Assembly (NCBI RefSeq): GCF_000011005.1 | Contig: NC_013665.1 | Coordinates: 2,829,501 to 2,893,500, forward strand | Length of the DNA: 64,000 nucleotides | From: Methanocella paludicola SANAE | Lineage (GTDB): Archaea > Halobacteriota > Methanocellia > Methanocellales > Methanocellaceae | Direction: 5' to 3' | Part shown: piece after piece, positions 41,669 to 51,071 of the stretch | Numbering within the stretch: the first letter of the stretch is position 1 | Layout: every line of letters starts with the position of its first letter | Notes under the pieces: generated by a model | What the model saw: only the letters and a program-made list of their open reading frames with translations | What the model was told of the DNA's origin: nothing | The model's database searches: none | Position numbers and translations under genes: made by a program

Positions 41669-43759
41669 ATGTTGGAGAAGATGTTTAACCCGGAAAGCGT
41701 CGCGGTCATAGGCGCTTCGCACGTCAAAGGGAAAGTAGGGAGGGCGGTGCTGGACAACCTCCTGAACGGCTACGAAGGAAAAATCTATCCCATTAACCCG
41801 AAATCGCTGGAGATCGAGGGGCTCAAGTGCTACAAGACGGTGCTCGAAGTGCCCGGCCCCATCGACCTGGCCGTCATCGTCATTCCGTCAAAGCTCGTGC
41901 CCCAGGCGGTGCGGGAGTGCGGCGAGAAGGGGATCAAGTACCTCGTCATCATTTCTGCAGGGTTCAAGGAAGTGGGCGTCGAGGGCGCCCGGCTCGAGAA
42001 CGAGGTCAAGGACATCGCGCGCTCGTTTAACATGCGCATCGTCGGCCCCAACTGTCTGGGGATCCTGAACACCCATACGAAGTGCAACGCCTCCTTCGCC
42101 AAGAAGATGCCGCCCGCGGGCAACGTCTCCATCATCACCCAGTCGGGCGCCCTGGGCACCGCCATCCTTGACTGGTCCGACGCCACCGACGTGGGCTTCG
42201 ACTGTTTCGTAAGTTTGGGCAACAAGTCCGACCTGAACGAGATCGACTTCATGGAGGCCTGGAAGAACGACGACAACACGAAGGTCATTTTAGCGTACCT
42301 GGAGGGCATCACCGACGGCCGGCGATTCATCGATGTGGCCCGGGAAGTGTCGAAGACCAAGCCCGTCATCGTGGTCAAGAGCGGCCGGACGAGCGCGGGC
42401 GCCCGCGCGGTGTCCTCGCACACGGGCAGCCTGGCAGGCTCGGACGCCGCATACGATTCGGCGTTCATGCAGTCCGGCGTGATAAGGGCCGAGACCATGA
42501 GCGAGTTCTACGACATGGCCGGCGGCTTCTGCTGCCAGCCCGTGCCCCGGGGCGACCGCGTCGCCATAATAACGAACGCCGGCGGCCCCGGCATCATGGC
42601 CACCGACGCCTGCGAGCGGTTCGGGCTCCGCCTGGCCACCCTGTCCAAGGAGACCGTGGACGCGCTCAAGACCACGCTGCCGCCCGCGGCGAGCTTCTAC
42701 AACCCGGTGGACGTGCTGGGGGACGCGAGCCCCCACCTCTACAAGTTCGCGCTGGAGACGGTCCTCAAGGACGAGGGCGTGGACGGCATCCTGGTGCTCG
42801 CCACCCCGCAGGCGATGACCGACCCCGTGGCCATCGCCGAGGTGATAGGCGAGGCCAAGAAGACCACGGATAAGCCCATACTGCCCTGTTTCGTGGGCGG
42901 CCTGGTCATGGACGAGGGCGTGGCCGTCCTGAAGCGCCACGGCATCTACAATTACGACGACCCCTCCAGGGTCGCCTACACCATGCGGATGATGACCCGA
43001 TACCAGAAGATCAGGCAGCGGGTTTACGTCGAGCCCCGGCGGTTCGACGTCGACAGGGAAAAAGTCCGCAAGATCATCGACAACTCCAGGAACATGGGCA
43101 TCACGGTGCTCGGCCTGGAAGCGCTGCCGGTGCTCGAGGCCTACGGCATACCGACATTAAAGTACAGGATCGCCACGAGCGTGAACGACGCCATGCAGGC
43201 GGCCCGGGAGATCGGCTACCCGATCGTGATGAAGATCGTCTCCCCTGATATCATCCACAAGTCGGACGTGGGAGGCGTTAAAGTAGGAATAAGTAACGAT
43301 GAGGAGCTGGAGAACGCCTATAACAAGATGATGAAGGACGTGACCCTTGCGGCTCCCCGGTGCCGGATCAGCGGCGTCTTAATTCAGCAGATGGCCACGG
43401 GCGGCAAGGAAGTCATTTTAGGCATGAACAAGGACCCCCAGTTCGGCCCTCTCATCATGTTCGGCCTGGGCGGCATCTACGTGGAGGTGCTGAAGGACGT
43501 GCAGTTCCGCATCGCCCCGCTGAACGAGAAGGACGCTTACGGCATGATCTACGGCATCAAGACCCACCAGATGCTCGAGGGCACGAGGGGCGAGAAGCCC
43601 TCCGACATCGAAAAGCTGGTGGAGTTCCTCGAGCGGCTCTCGCAGCTCGTCACCGACTTCCCGGACATCCTGGAGATGGACATCAACCCCGTCAAGGTGT
43701 ACGAGAAGGGCCGTGGCTGCTTAGCGCTGGATGTGCGGCTCGCGATATCTCCAAAATAG
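41669..43759 (+). CDS. acd: ADP-forming acetyl/acyl-CoA synthetase (fused alpha-beta)
   Basis: The 696 residues join the CoA-binding and ligase halves (about 1-460: SVAVIGASHVKGKVGRAVLD, GPNCLGILNTHT, ITQSGALGTA, SSHTGSLAGSD with the phosphohistidine) to an ATP-grasp half (about 475-696: YPIVMKIVSPDIIHKSDVGG, GVLIQQMATGGKEVILGM). The enzyme turns acyl-CoA, ADP and Pi into acid, CoA and ATP; in archaea it conserves energy from peptide or acetate metabolism. ATG 41669 follows GGAG. It is monocistronic. Confidence 0.92.
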   Translation: MLEKMFNPESVAVIGASHVKGKVGRAVLDNLLNGYEGKIYPINPKSLEIEGLKCYKTVLEVPGPIDLAVIVIPSKLVPQAVRECGEKGIKYLVIISAGFKEVGVEGARLENEVKDIARSFNMRIVGPNCLGILNTHTKCNASFAKKMPPAGNVSIITQSGALGTAILDWSDATDVGFDCFVSLGNKSDLNEIDFMEAWKNDDNTKVILAYLEGITDGRRFIDVAREVSKTKPVIVVKSGRTSAGARAVSSHTGSLAGSDAAYDSAFMQSGVIRAETMSEFYDMAGGFCCQPVPRGDRVAIITNAGGPGIMATDACERFGLRLATLSKETVDALKTTLPPAASFYNPVDVLGDASPHLYKFALETVLKDEGVDGILVLATPQAMTDPVAIAEVIGEAKKTTDKPILPCFVGGLVMDEGVAVLKRHGIYNYDDPSRVAYTMRMMTRYQKIRQRVYVEPRRFDVDREKVRKIIDNSRNMGITVLGLEALPVLEAYGIPTLKYRIATSVNDAMQAAREIGYPIVMKIVSPDIIHKSDVGGVKVGISNDEELENAYNKMMKDVTLAAPRCRISGVLIQQMATGGKEVILGMNKDPQFGPLIMFGLGGIYVEVLKDVQFRIAPLNEKDAYGMIYGIKTHQMLEGTRGEKPSDIEKLVEFLERLSQLVTDFPDILEMDINPVKVYEKGRGCLALDVRLAISPK

Positions 43760-43827
43760 CCTTTTTTTCTTTCGGTCACGAATAAAGATTTATCCTTTGT
43801 ACGGCAATAGCTGACATTGGGGATGGG

Positions 43828-44568
43828 ATGTCGCTTAAATCTCGATTCCGTTACATGTTAGTGTCCATGCTCGTAGTTGTAGTCATGGCCCTCATCCTTA
43901 TCATACCTTTTTTCAACTCGTCCCTGAGCATCTACGTGTCCGTCCTGGCCATCGGCCTTTCGTTAGCGCTACAGAAGTACATGGCCAGCTTCGCCGGGTA
44001 CTTCGTCATCAAGTCCTCGAACATCTTCGACGTGGGCGACCGCATCCGCATCGGCAGCATGAAGGGCGACGTCAAGCACATCGGGCTCTTCCACGTCATA
44101 CTTGACGAGGTGGGCGAGGACGAGAAGATGGGCGGGGAGCTTACCGGCCGCATCGTCCACGTGCCCAACCTGGTCGTGCTCGACCAGCCCGTGCTCAACT
44201 TCTCCAAGGACTATTCCATCAAGGAGGAGCTCATCTCGTGCGGGTACATCTTCGACGAGATCCGCATCCCGCTCAGGCCCGGGAGCGACGTCAGGAAGGC
44301 GGCCGGGATACTCGAGGAGCTGCTGAAGGTCGAGAACAATGCGGTCATGAAGGACGCGAAGGCCGCCTTCACGGACGGCCTGCCGAACTTCATAAGCGAC
44401 CTGGAGAACGGGCCCCGCATCACCGTGCATATCGAGGAGAAGGTGGTCTGGATCAAGGGGCGGTTCGTCACCGCCATCGCCGGGAGGAACGTGGTGAAGA
44501 CCAGGATATCGATGGCGTTCCTGGACCGGGTCAAGGGCGACCCGGACATCGTCGTCGGCGAGAAATGA
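43828..44568 (+). CDS. Small MscS-family mechanosensitive channel
   Basis: A 246-residue protein with two N-terminal helices (VSMLVVVVMALILIIPFF; IYVSVLAIGLSLALQKYMAS). The second matches the pore-lining TM3, followed by the MscS beta domain (FDVGDRIRIGSMKGDVKHIG, RIVHVPNLVVLDQPVLNFSK). It lacks the usual first sensor helix and has a shortened C-terminal part. It probably forms a minimal osmotic-release channel. It converges on rdgB with no gap. Confidence 0.82.
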   Translation: MSLKSRFRYMLVSMLVVVVMALILIIPFFNSSLSIYVSVLAIGLSLALQKYMASFAGYFVIKSSNIFDVGDRIRIGSMKGDVKHIGLFHVILDEVGEDEKMGGELTGRIVHVPNLVVLDQPVLNFSKDYSIKEELISCGYIFDEIRIPLRPGSDVRKAAGILEELLKVENNAVMKDAKAAFTDGLPNFISDLENGPRITVHIEEKVVWIKGRFVTAIAGRNVVKTRISMAFLDRVKGDPDIVVGEK

Positions 44569-45129
44569 TCACTTTATCCTGCTAAGGTACCAGTCCCGGA
44601 ACTGTATCATCGAGCGCCGCCGGTGGCTGACCTCGTTCTTCTGCTCGACGGTCATCTCGCCCACCGGGAACTTTCGATATGAAAAGATGGGGTCGTACCC
44701 GAAGCCGCCGGTGCCGGTCTCCTGGTGAAGGATATCGCCCCACCAGATGCCCGTGAAGGTGGTAGGCTCCTCCCCCGGGGCACAGTAGCCCACGACGGAG
44801 CGGAACTCGGCACGCCGGCCCTCCACGCCCTCCATTAATTTTAAAATGCCCTTATTGCCCAGCGTCTTCTGCACGAACGACGAGTAGGGGCCCGGAAAGC
44901 CCTTGAGGGCATCGACGAACAGGCCCGAGTCCTCCACGATGACCTCCCGGTTCAGGGAGTCGGCGCAGTACCGGGCGCCGTACGCGGCGATCTTGCTCAG
45001 GTCGTCCTCCTGGAGCTCGGGATACGTGGTGTTGACCTGCTCCACCTCGAAGTAGTCCTTGAATAAGTCCTTTGCCTCGCGGAGCTTGCCCGCGTTCGTG
45101 GTGACGAAGTACAGGGTGGGCCTCTGCAT
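44569..45129 (-). CDS. rdgB: XTP/dITP pyrophosphatase (RdgB/HAM1)
   Basis: The 186 residues have YFVTTNAGKLREAKDLF, VIVEDSGLFVDALKGFPGPY, GGFGYDPIF and NEVSHRRRSM, all hallmark Ham1 motifs. It cleans deaminated purine nucleotides (ITP, XTP) from the pool. It is divergent from fprA, whose promoter region (AAAATATATGAC, TATAAATAAAAT) fills the 106-bp gap. Confidence 0.95.
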   Translation of the reverse strand: MQRPTLYFVTTNAGKLREAKDLFKDYFEVEQVNTTYPELQEDDLSKIAAYGARYCADSLNREVIVEDSGLFVDALKGFPGPYSSFVQKTLGNKGILKLMEGVEGRRAEFRSVVGYCAPGEEPTTFTGIWWGDILHQETGTGGFGYDPIFSYRKFPVGEMTVEQKNEVSHRRRSMIQFRDWYLSRIK

Positions 45130-45235
45130 GGTAAAATAAAGTACTCGCGGGCAAAAAAACGTTTCTCAAAGCCAAAATATATGACAGTATAAATAAAATA
45201 TCTTGTAACGAGAAAAACGTCCAGGGAGCAATAGC

Positions 45236-46429
45236 ATGAAGTGCGAGGTCAGGAACGGCATATACTGGGTCGGCGCCATCGACTGGAACATGAGGGATTT
45301 CCACGGCTACGATACGCCCAAGGGGACGAGCTATAACGCTTACCTCATAGTGGACGAGAAGGTCGCGCTCGTGGACACGGTCAAGGGAGGGTTCTCGGAG
45401 GAGATGTTCATGGGCATCCGGGAGCACGTCGACCCTTCGAAGATCGACTACGTCATCGTGAACCACCTGGAGAAGGACCACTCAGGGGCCCTCGAAGACG
45501 TCATGGCGGTCGCGAAGAACGCGAAGGTCTATTGCTCTACCCGGGCGAGGGCCGGCCTCGTCGACAAGTACGGGGAGAGGTGGCCCATGACCGCCGTCAA
45601 GACCGGAGACACGCTGAAGCTGGGCAAAAAGACGCTGAGGTTCATCGAGGTGCCCATGGTCCACTGGCCCGACAGCATGTTCACATACGCCGAGGAGGAT
45701 AAGGTCCTCTTATCGAACGACGCGTTCGGCCAGCACATCGCGACCTCCCAGCGGTTCGAGGACCAGGTCCGGGCCAACATCATGTACGACGCCCGCGCCT
45801 ACTACGCTAACATCTTAATGCCGCTGTCCTCCATCATCGCCGGGACGCTCGAGAAGCTGCCGGCGCTCAACCTCTCGCCCGATATCATCGCCCCCTCGCA
45901 CGGGCTCATCTGGAGGAGGGACCCGGGCAGGATCGTGAACGCCTATACGGCATGGTCGAGCTTCCGCCCGAAAGAGGAGGCGGTCATCGCCTACAGCACC
46001 ATGTGGGGCCTCACCGACATGATGGCCAGGCTCATCGCCTTCGGCATCATGGACGAGGGGGTCGACGTGCGGCTCTACGATCTCCATGAGTCCACGCTGG
46101 CCTCGGTCATGACCGACCTGCTCGAGGCGAGAGCCGTTATCGTGGGCTCCTCGACCCAGAACAACATCATGCTCCACGGCACGGCCGAGCTCATGGCCTA
46201 CCTGAAGGGGCTGCGGCCGAAGAACAAGATAGCCGCGGCCTTCGGCGCCTACGGGTGGGCAGGCGGGGCCGTGAAGGAGATCGACGACGGGCTCAGGGCG
46301 ATCGGCCTGGAGACAGTGGAGCCGCTGGCTTTCAAGCATATCATGACGACGCTCAGCGAGGACGACAAGAAGAAGTGCATCGAGTTCGGGCGCAGCATCG
46401 CCCGCAGGATAAAAGGAGGACAGGCATGA
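45236..46429 (+). CDS. fprA: A-type flavoprotein FprA (probable F420H2 oxidase)
   Basis: The N-terminal ~250 residues are a metallo-beta-lactamase fold with diiron ligands in VIVNHLEKDHSGALED (HxExDH) and later His in VPMVHWPDS and APSHGLIWRRDP. The C-terminal ~145 residues are a flavodoxin domain (YSTMWGLTDMMA, GSSTQNN, AFGAYGWAGGA). In methanogens the enzyme reduces O2 to water with F420H2. The rubredoxin gene overlaps its stop by 4 bp (ATGA). Confidence 0.94.
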   Translation: MKCEVRNGIYWVGAIDWNMRDFHGYDTPKGTSYNAYLIVDEKVALVDTVKGGFSEEMFMGIREHVDPSKIDYVIVNHLEKDHSGALEDVMAVAKNAKVYCSTRARAGLVDKYGERWPMTAVKTGDTLKLGKKTLRFIEVPMVHWPDSMFTYAEEDKVLLSNDAFGQHIATSQRFEDQVRANIMYDARAYYANILMPLSSIIAGTLEKLPALNLSPDIIAPSHGLIWRRDPGRIVNAYTAWSSFRPKEEAVIAYSTMWGLTDMMARLIAFGIMDEGVDVRLYDLHESTLASVMTDLLEARAVIVGSSTQNNIMLHGTAELMAYLKGLRPKNKIAAAFGAYGWAGGAVKEIDDGLRAIGLETVEPLAFKHIMTTLSEDDKKKCIEFGRSIARRIKGGQA

Positions 46430-46536
46430 CGAAGTGGATGTGCAGGGTGTGCGGGTACATACACGAGGGCGAGGAGCCGCCCGAGGAGTGCCCGCTCTGC
46501 GGGGCCCCGAAGTCGGAGTTCGAGAAGGTGCCCTAG
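46426..46536 (+). CDS. Rubredoxin-like protein, 36 aa
   Basis: The very short Fe(Cys)4 protein MTKWMCRVCGYIHEG...CPLCGAPKSEF has both C-x2-C-G knuckles and the short spacer seen in rubrerythrin C-terminal rubredoxins. GGAGG precedes the ATG, which overlaps the fprA stop. It probably exchanges electrons with FprA or acts in oxygen defence. It converges on the HEAT gene with a 4-bp overlap. Confidence 0.93.
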   Translation: MTKWMCRVCGYIHEGEEPPEECPLCGAPKSEFEKVP

Positions 46537-47300
46537 CTCTTTTTATGTTTCATGGCGGCCACGATCATGTTCATGACCCGGGGGTCGCCTATTTTTCCGA
46601 GCGACGCCATGGCCTCGTTCCTTACGGCCTCGTCGTCGTCATTCAGGGCCGCGGACAGGGCGCCCACGGCACGGCGGTCGCCGGCCTTCCCCAGCGCCTC
46701 CGCGGCACGGAGCCTGATCGCCGGGTCCTTATCAAGTAGAGCTTCTGCGAGCATGTCGACGGCCCGCTTATCGTTGACCTTCCGCAGCGATTCTGCAGCC
46801 TCGAACCGCACGGGATAATAGGGGTCCCTGACGCACAAGGATACGAGAGCTTCGGAAGCCCGCTCGTCCCCGACCTCCCCAAGCGCCGAGACGGCATTGA
46901 GGCGGATGTAGGGGTCGTCGCTGGACGCGGCCCTGACCAGGCCGTCGACGTCCGGCCCGACCTTCAGGCTGTGCACGTGGCTGATCAGCATTTTCTGGGC
47001 CAGGGAGCGTATGGCCGGGTCCCCGTCCTTCAGCGCCCCGGATAGCACTTCCATGGCGCGGGGGTCCGGAACCTTGCCGAGGGCATGCACTGCGTCCATC
47101 CGCACTCGTGCGTCCCCGTCATTCAGGGCCCCGCCCAGGGCGCCCACGACCCGCCCGTCGAAAATATCGCCCAGCGCCAGCAATGCCTCCGAGCGGACGC
47201 AGGGGTCCTTGCCGTACCTCGATGCACGAATAAGGCCCTCGATATCGCGGCCCGCCTTAAGCTTCTCGACGTTTGGCTTTACCATGTCCGCAAGCGCCAT
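46533..47300 (-). CDS. HEAT-repeat (PBS lyase-like) protein
   Basis: The 255 residues are about eight ~31-residue HEAT-like repeats of the form DPxIRLRAAEALGKAGDRRAV, with the ADP-R/V-R pattern repeated throughout. It is a protein-binding scaffold; in archaea such proteins often have no known partner. It lies upstream of hemD by 63 bp but its function there is not evident. Confidence 0.9.
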   Translation of the reverse strand: MALADMVKPNVEKLKAGRDIEGLIRASRYGKDPCVRSEALLALGDIFDGRVVGALGGALNDGDARVRMDAVHALGKVPDPRAMEVLSGALKDGDPAIRSLAQKMLISHVHSLKVGPDVDGLVRAASSDDPYIRLNAVSALGEVGDERASEALVSLCVRDPYYPVRFEAAESLRKVNDKRAVDMLAEALLDKDPAIRLRAAEALGKAGDRRAVGALSAALNDDDEAVRNEAMASLGKIGDPRVMNMIVAAMKHKKS

Positions 47301-47363
47301 CTCAGCAGCCCCTTAGTCTACTAACTTTTGTCCGGGGAATATATAAATTTGTTTAATATGGGC

Positions 47364-48149
47364 TTAAAGCGCCTTTGCCAGGTCGTCGATCATTTCCTCG
47401 AAGGTGAAGTTACGGGGCACCACGTCGACGCGAACGCCGTTCTCTCTTAAGAATTCGGCAGTCGGGGTGCCGATGACAGCCACGGCCTTAGCATTCATCG
47501 CGGATTTAAGCTCCGGCAGGACGCCCATGGACTCGGCCGTCATGAAAAGGCTCCTCGCCGTCATGGTGCTGGTGAATGTGAAGGCGTCGATGCTGCCCGC
47601 AAGGGCCTCCCGGACGAAGGCCTCCTGCGCCTCGCCCTTCAGAGGCACGATGTCGTACAGGATGGTCTCGTGCACGATGGCCCCGCCTGCCTCCAGCCCC
47701 TTGATCAGTACGGGGTTGCCGTGGTCGCTCCTGAGGACTTCCACGTGCTTCCTGGGGAAGGAGAACTCTTTGACGATGCCCTCGCTCGAATAGGTGGACG
47801 GGACCATCTTCGCCCAGATGGCGTGGGCCTCCAGCGCCTTCTTCGTCTTCGGGCCGATGGCGAGCACGCGCACGCCCTCGACGAGGCCTAAAAAGTGCTC
47901 GACATCATCGCCAAGCCGCTCCAGAAGAAATAAAAAGCCGTTCTGGCTTGTCAGTATTATTACGTCCACCTGGCCGGCGCTCAGCCGCTCCAGGAAGGCA
48001 TCGACGTCCCCGTTCTTCCTGGGGACCATCTCCATCATGGGCACTGGCACGGCCTCCATGCCCTTCGACCGGAGGTACTCGACCGCCGCCGGGAGGAACT
48101 TCGCGGGGCGGGTGACGGCCACCCGCTTTGTCAGGGCCACCCGCTTCAT
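47364..48149 (-). CDS. hemD: Uroporphyrinogen-III synthase
   Basis: The 261-residue protein has two alternating domains typical of HemD (VAVTRPAKFLPAAVEYLRSK, IILTSQNGFLFLLERLG, VLAIGPKTKKALE, FTFTSTMTARSLF, VAVIGTPTAEFLRENG). It closes hydroxymethylbilane with ring D inversion. ATG 48149 is used since it overlaps the cobA stop by 4 bp; upstream frame lies inside cobA. Sequence conservation in this family is low, but position at the end of the tetrapyrrole operon confirms it. Confidence 0.9.
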   Translation of the reverse strand: MKRVALTKRVAVTRPAKFLPAAVEYLRSKGMEAVPVPMMEMVPRKNGDVDAFLERLSAGQVDVIILTSQNGFLFLLERLGDDVEHFLGLVEGVRVLAIGPKTKKALEAHAIWAKMVPSTYSSEGIVKEFSFPRKHVEVLRSDHGNPVLIKGLEAGGAIVHETILYDIVPLKGEAQEAFVREALAGSIDAFTFTSTMTARSLFMTAESMGVLPELKSAMNAKAVAVIGTPTAEFLRENGVRVDVVPRNFTFEEMIDDLAKAL

Positions 48150-48886
48150 TTTAACATGCCCCTCAGCCGCACGACCTCTCCCACGACGATAATGGCAGGG
48201 GAGCGCACTTCCCTCAATTCGGCCAGGCCCACGATGTTGCCCAGCGTGCCTGCCGTGACCCGTTCCTTTTCCGTGGTGCCCCGCTCGATGATGGCCACCG
48301 GCGTGTCCCGGGGCTTTCCGTTGGCGAGCAGCGCCTCGACGTTCTCCCGCAGGCGGCTCACGCCCATTAAAATGACGATGGTGCCCCTCATCTGCGCCAG
48401 CGCCTTGAAATTCAGCGCCGGCTCCCCCTTCGCCGGGTCCTCGTGGCCGGTGATGAAAGTGACCGCTGAGGCGCATCCCCGGTGCGTGACCGGTATGCCC
48501 GCGTGCTCCGGCACGGCGATGGCCGACGTGATGCCCGGCACCACCTCGACCTCTATTCCCGCTTTCCTCAGCGCCTCGGCCTCCTCCCCGCCCCGGCCGA
48601 ACACGTACGGGTCGCCTCCCTTGAGCCGGACCACCGTCTTATACTCCGACGCCGTGGCGATGAGCATCCGGTTGATCTCTTCCTGGGGATACGTGTGGTC
48701 GTCCGCCCGCTTACCGACGTCCACGAGCTTCGCTCCCGGCGGGAACAGCCTCTTTATGCCCTCTCCCACGAGGGCGTCGAACAGGATGATGTCCGCCTCT
48801 TTCATAAGGCGCTCCGCCTTCCTCGTCAAAAGCTCCGGGTCGCCGGGCCCCGCACCGACCAGGTACACCTTGCCTTTATCGCTCAT
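48146..48886 (-). CDS. cobA: Uroporphyrinogen-III C-methyltransferase
   Basis: SAM-dependent methylase of 246 residues making precorrin-2. It has the SUMT signatures VYLVGAGPGDPELLTRKAER, VRLKGGDPYVFGRGGEEAEA and GIPVTHRGCASAVTFITGHE. It overlaps both hemC and hemD by 4 bp, so the steps from porphobilinogen to precorrin-2 are encoded in one coupled run. Confidence 0.96.
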   Translation of the reverse strand: MSDKGKVYLVGAGPGDPELLTRKAERLMKEADIILFDALVGEGIKRLFPPGAKLVDVGKRADDHTYPQEEINRMLIATASEYKTVVRLKGGDPYVFGRGGEEAEALRKAGIEVEVVPGITSAIAVPEHAGIPVTHRGCASAVTFITGHEDPAKGEPALNFKALAQMRGTIVILMGVSRLRENVEALLANGKPRDTPVAIIERGTTEKERVTAGTLGNIVGLAELREVRSPAIIVVGEVVRLRGMLK

Positions 48887-49794
48887 CGCCGCAACTCCCT
48901 CTTCGCCTCTTCTACCAGGTCCCTGCCGCCGCAGGCGGCAAGCTTTTCGGCCAGCCTCAGCGCGTGGCGCTCATGATCTTTAACCGGTATGGTCTCCCTC
49001 ACCCGGGCCTGTCTCCTGCCGTCCAGGGAGAGCACCTCGCATACCACGTCCAGGCCGTCGCCCTCGAGCCTGGCGTACGCGCCCATGGGCGCCACGCATC
49101 CCCCGTCCAGCGCCGAGGCGATGGCCCGCTCCACGCCCGTCTCCAGCCAGGTATCATGGTCGTTCAGCGCGCTGACTGCGTCGAACTCCGGGGTGCCGGG
49201 CCTCGCCACGATGGCGATGACCCCCTGGTTAGCCGAGGGCACGAAATCGTAAGGGTCCAGCCGCTCTTTAATGATGTCCATGCCCAGCCTTATTAAGCCT
49301 GCCTCCGCCAGCAGGATGGCGTCGTACTCCCCCTCCCCGAGCTTCCTCAGCCGGGTGTCCACGTTCCCCCGGATGTTGTTCGTTCGCAGATGCGGGTAAT
49401 GTTTCTTGATGAGCGCCGCCCGGCGGGTGCTCGACGTGCCCACCACGGCGCCCTCCTCAAGCTCTGAAAGCTTCTTCCCTTCCCGCGTCACGGCCACGTC
49501 CAGGGCGGATTCCCGCTTCAGGACGGCGGCGGTCGCAAGCCCCTCGGGGCGCTTCGTGGGAACGTCCTTGAGGCTGTGCACGGCGATGTCCACCTCGCCG
49601 GCCAGGAGGCGGTCGTCGATCTCCCGCACGAACGCCCCTACGCCCTTCATCGCGTGCAGGGGCTCGCTCGTGTGGACGTCGCCCGATGTCTTGATGATGG
49701 CCGGGCTCGCCTCAACGCCCCTTTCAGAGAGCAGGCCGCACACCTTCCGGGCCTGTGCCATGGCGAGCCTGCTGCCCCGGGTCCCCACCCTCAT
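48883..49794 (-). CDS. hemC: Porphobilinogen deaminase (hydroxymethylbilane synthase)
   Basis: The 303 residues have [27 protein letters not shown], the substrate-binding [17 protein letters not shown] and the cofactor Cys in [16 protein letters not shown] 49794 ([10 protein letters not shown]) is chosen; the longer frame lies in hemL. It overlaps the hemL stop by 4 bp. Confidence 0.96.
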   Translation of the reverse strand: MRVGTRGSRLAMAQARKVCGLLSERGVEASPAIIKTSGDVHTSEPLHAMKGVGAFVREIDDRLLAGEVDIAVHSLKDVPTKRPEGLATAAVLKRESALDVAVTREGKKLSELEEGAVVGTSSTRRAALIKKHYPHLRTNNIRGNVDTRLRKLGEGEYDAILLAEAGLIRLGMDIIKERLDPYDFVPSANQGVIAIVARPGTPEFDAVSALNDHDTWLETGVERAIASALDGGCVAPMGAYARLEGDGLDVVCEVLSLDGRRQARVRETIPVKDHERHALRLAEKLAACGGRDLVEEAKRELRR

Positions 49795-51065
49795 TTCAGC
49801 GCTCCGCAGGACTTGATGAACGCCCGGAGCGTGTCCTCGACGTCCCCCCTCTCGTGGGCCGTAGAGAGGAAGCACGTTTCGAACTGCGAGGGAGGGAGGA
49901 AGACGCCGTTCTCCAGCATATGCGACCAGAACTTGTCGTAGAGCGCCTTGTTGCAGCGCAGCGCCTGCTGGTAGTTCTCGGGCTTCGGGCCGAAGAACAC
50001 CTGGAACATGGAGGCCATGCCCGATACCGAGTAGTCCAGCTTCATGCGCTTTAATAACTCGGTAAGCGCCTGCCGGAGGGCCTCTCCCGACTCGTTGAGC
50101 TTGATGTGCGCCCGCTGCTTATCTAAGTAGTCTACCGTGGCCATGCCGGCCGTCAGGGAGAGAGGGTTGCCGTTGAAAGTGCCGGCCTGGTACACACCGC
50201 CCTGAGGGGCCACCTTCTCCATGATCTCCTTCTTGCCGCCGAAGATGCCGATGGGCAGGCCGCCGCCCGCGATCTTGCCCAGCGTGGTCATGTCCGGCTC
50301 GACGCCGAAGTACCCCTGGGCGCCGAACATGCCGACCCGGAAGCCCGTGACCACCTCGTCGAAGATGAGGACGACGCCGTGCTCCTTCGTGAGGTTGCGC
50401 ACCGCCCTCAGGTAGCCCTCCTTCGGAAGGATCGGGCCCATGTTGCACATCACGGGCTCCATGATCACGCAGGCTACCTGGTCCTTATTACTTTCGAGCG
50501 CCGCCTCCATGGCCCGTATATCGTTGAACGGCACCTGGAGGGTGTGCTTTGTGAAATCCTTCGGCACGCCTAAAGAGTCGGGCACGCCCATGGTGGCGGC
50601 CCCGGAGCCGGCCTTCACCAGGACCCCGTCGTGGGCCCCGTGGAAGCCCCCCTCGATCTTGACGACCTTGTCCCGGCCCGTGTATCCCCTCGCGGCCCGG
50701 ATGGCGCTCATGGTCGCCTCCCCGCCGGTGCTCACGAACCTCATCATCTGCATGCCGGGATAGTAATTTCTTATCTTCCGGGCGTACCGCACCTCGAGCT
50801 CGCACGGGGTGCCATACAGCCAGCCCTCGTCCAGCTGCTTCCCGATGGCATCCTTTACCGGCGCGGGCTGGTGGCCTAAGATGAGAGGGCCATAGCCCAT
50901 GCAAAAGTCGATGTAGCCGTTGCCGTCGGCGTCCGTGAGCCGGCATCCCTTCGCCGACTTCGTGTAGAATGGGAACGGCTTCGCGGCCCGGACGGGGCTT
51001 GAGACGCCCCCGGGCATCACCTGTAACGCTTCCTCAAAAAGCGCTCTGGAAGTGTCGAGCTTCAT
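49791..51065 (-). CDS. hemL: Glutamate-1-semialdehyde 2,1-aminomutase
   Basis: The 424-residue PLP aminotransferase makes 5-aminolevulinate. Visible are [52 protein letters not shown], the PLP lysine in [20 protein letters not shown] and [11 protein letters not shown]. It begins 6 bp after the hemB stop. Confidence 0.97.
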   Translation of the reverse strand: MKLDTSRALFEEALQVMPGGVSSPVRAAKPFPFYTKSAKGCRLTDADGNGYIDFCMGYGPLILGHQPAPVKDAIGKQLDEGWLYGTPCELEVRYARKIRNYYPGMQMMRFVSTGGEATMSAIRAARGYTGRDKVVKIEGGFHGAHDGVLVKAGSGAATMGVPDSLGVPKDFTKHTLQVPFNDIRAMEAALESNKDQVACVIMEPVMCNMGPILPKEGYLRAVRNLTKEHGVVLIFDEVVTGFRVGMFGAQGYFGVEPDMTTLGKIAGGGLPIGIFGGKKEIMEKVAPQGGVYQAGTFNGNPLSLTAGMATVDYLDKQRAHIKLNESGEALRQALTELLKRMKLDYSVSGMASMFQVFFGPKPENYQQALRCNKALYDKFWSHMLENGVFLPPSQFETCFLSTAHERGDVEDTLRAFIKSCGALK

Positions 51066-51071
51066 GGAACC

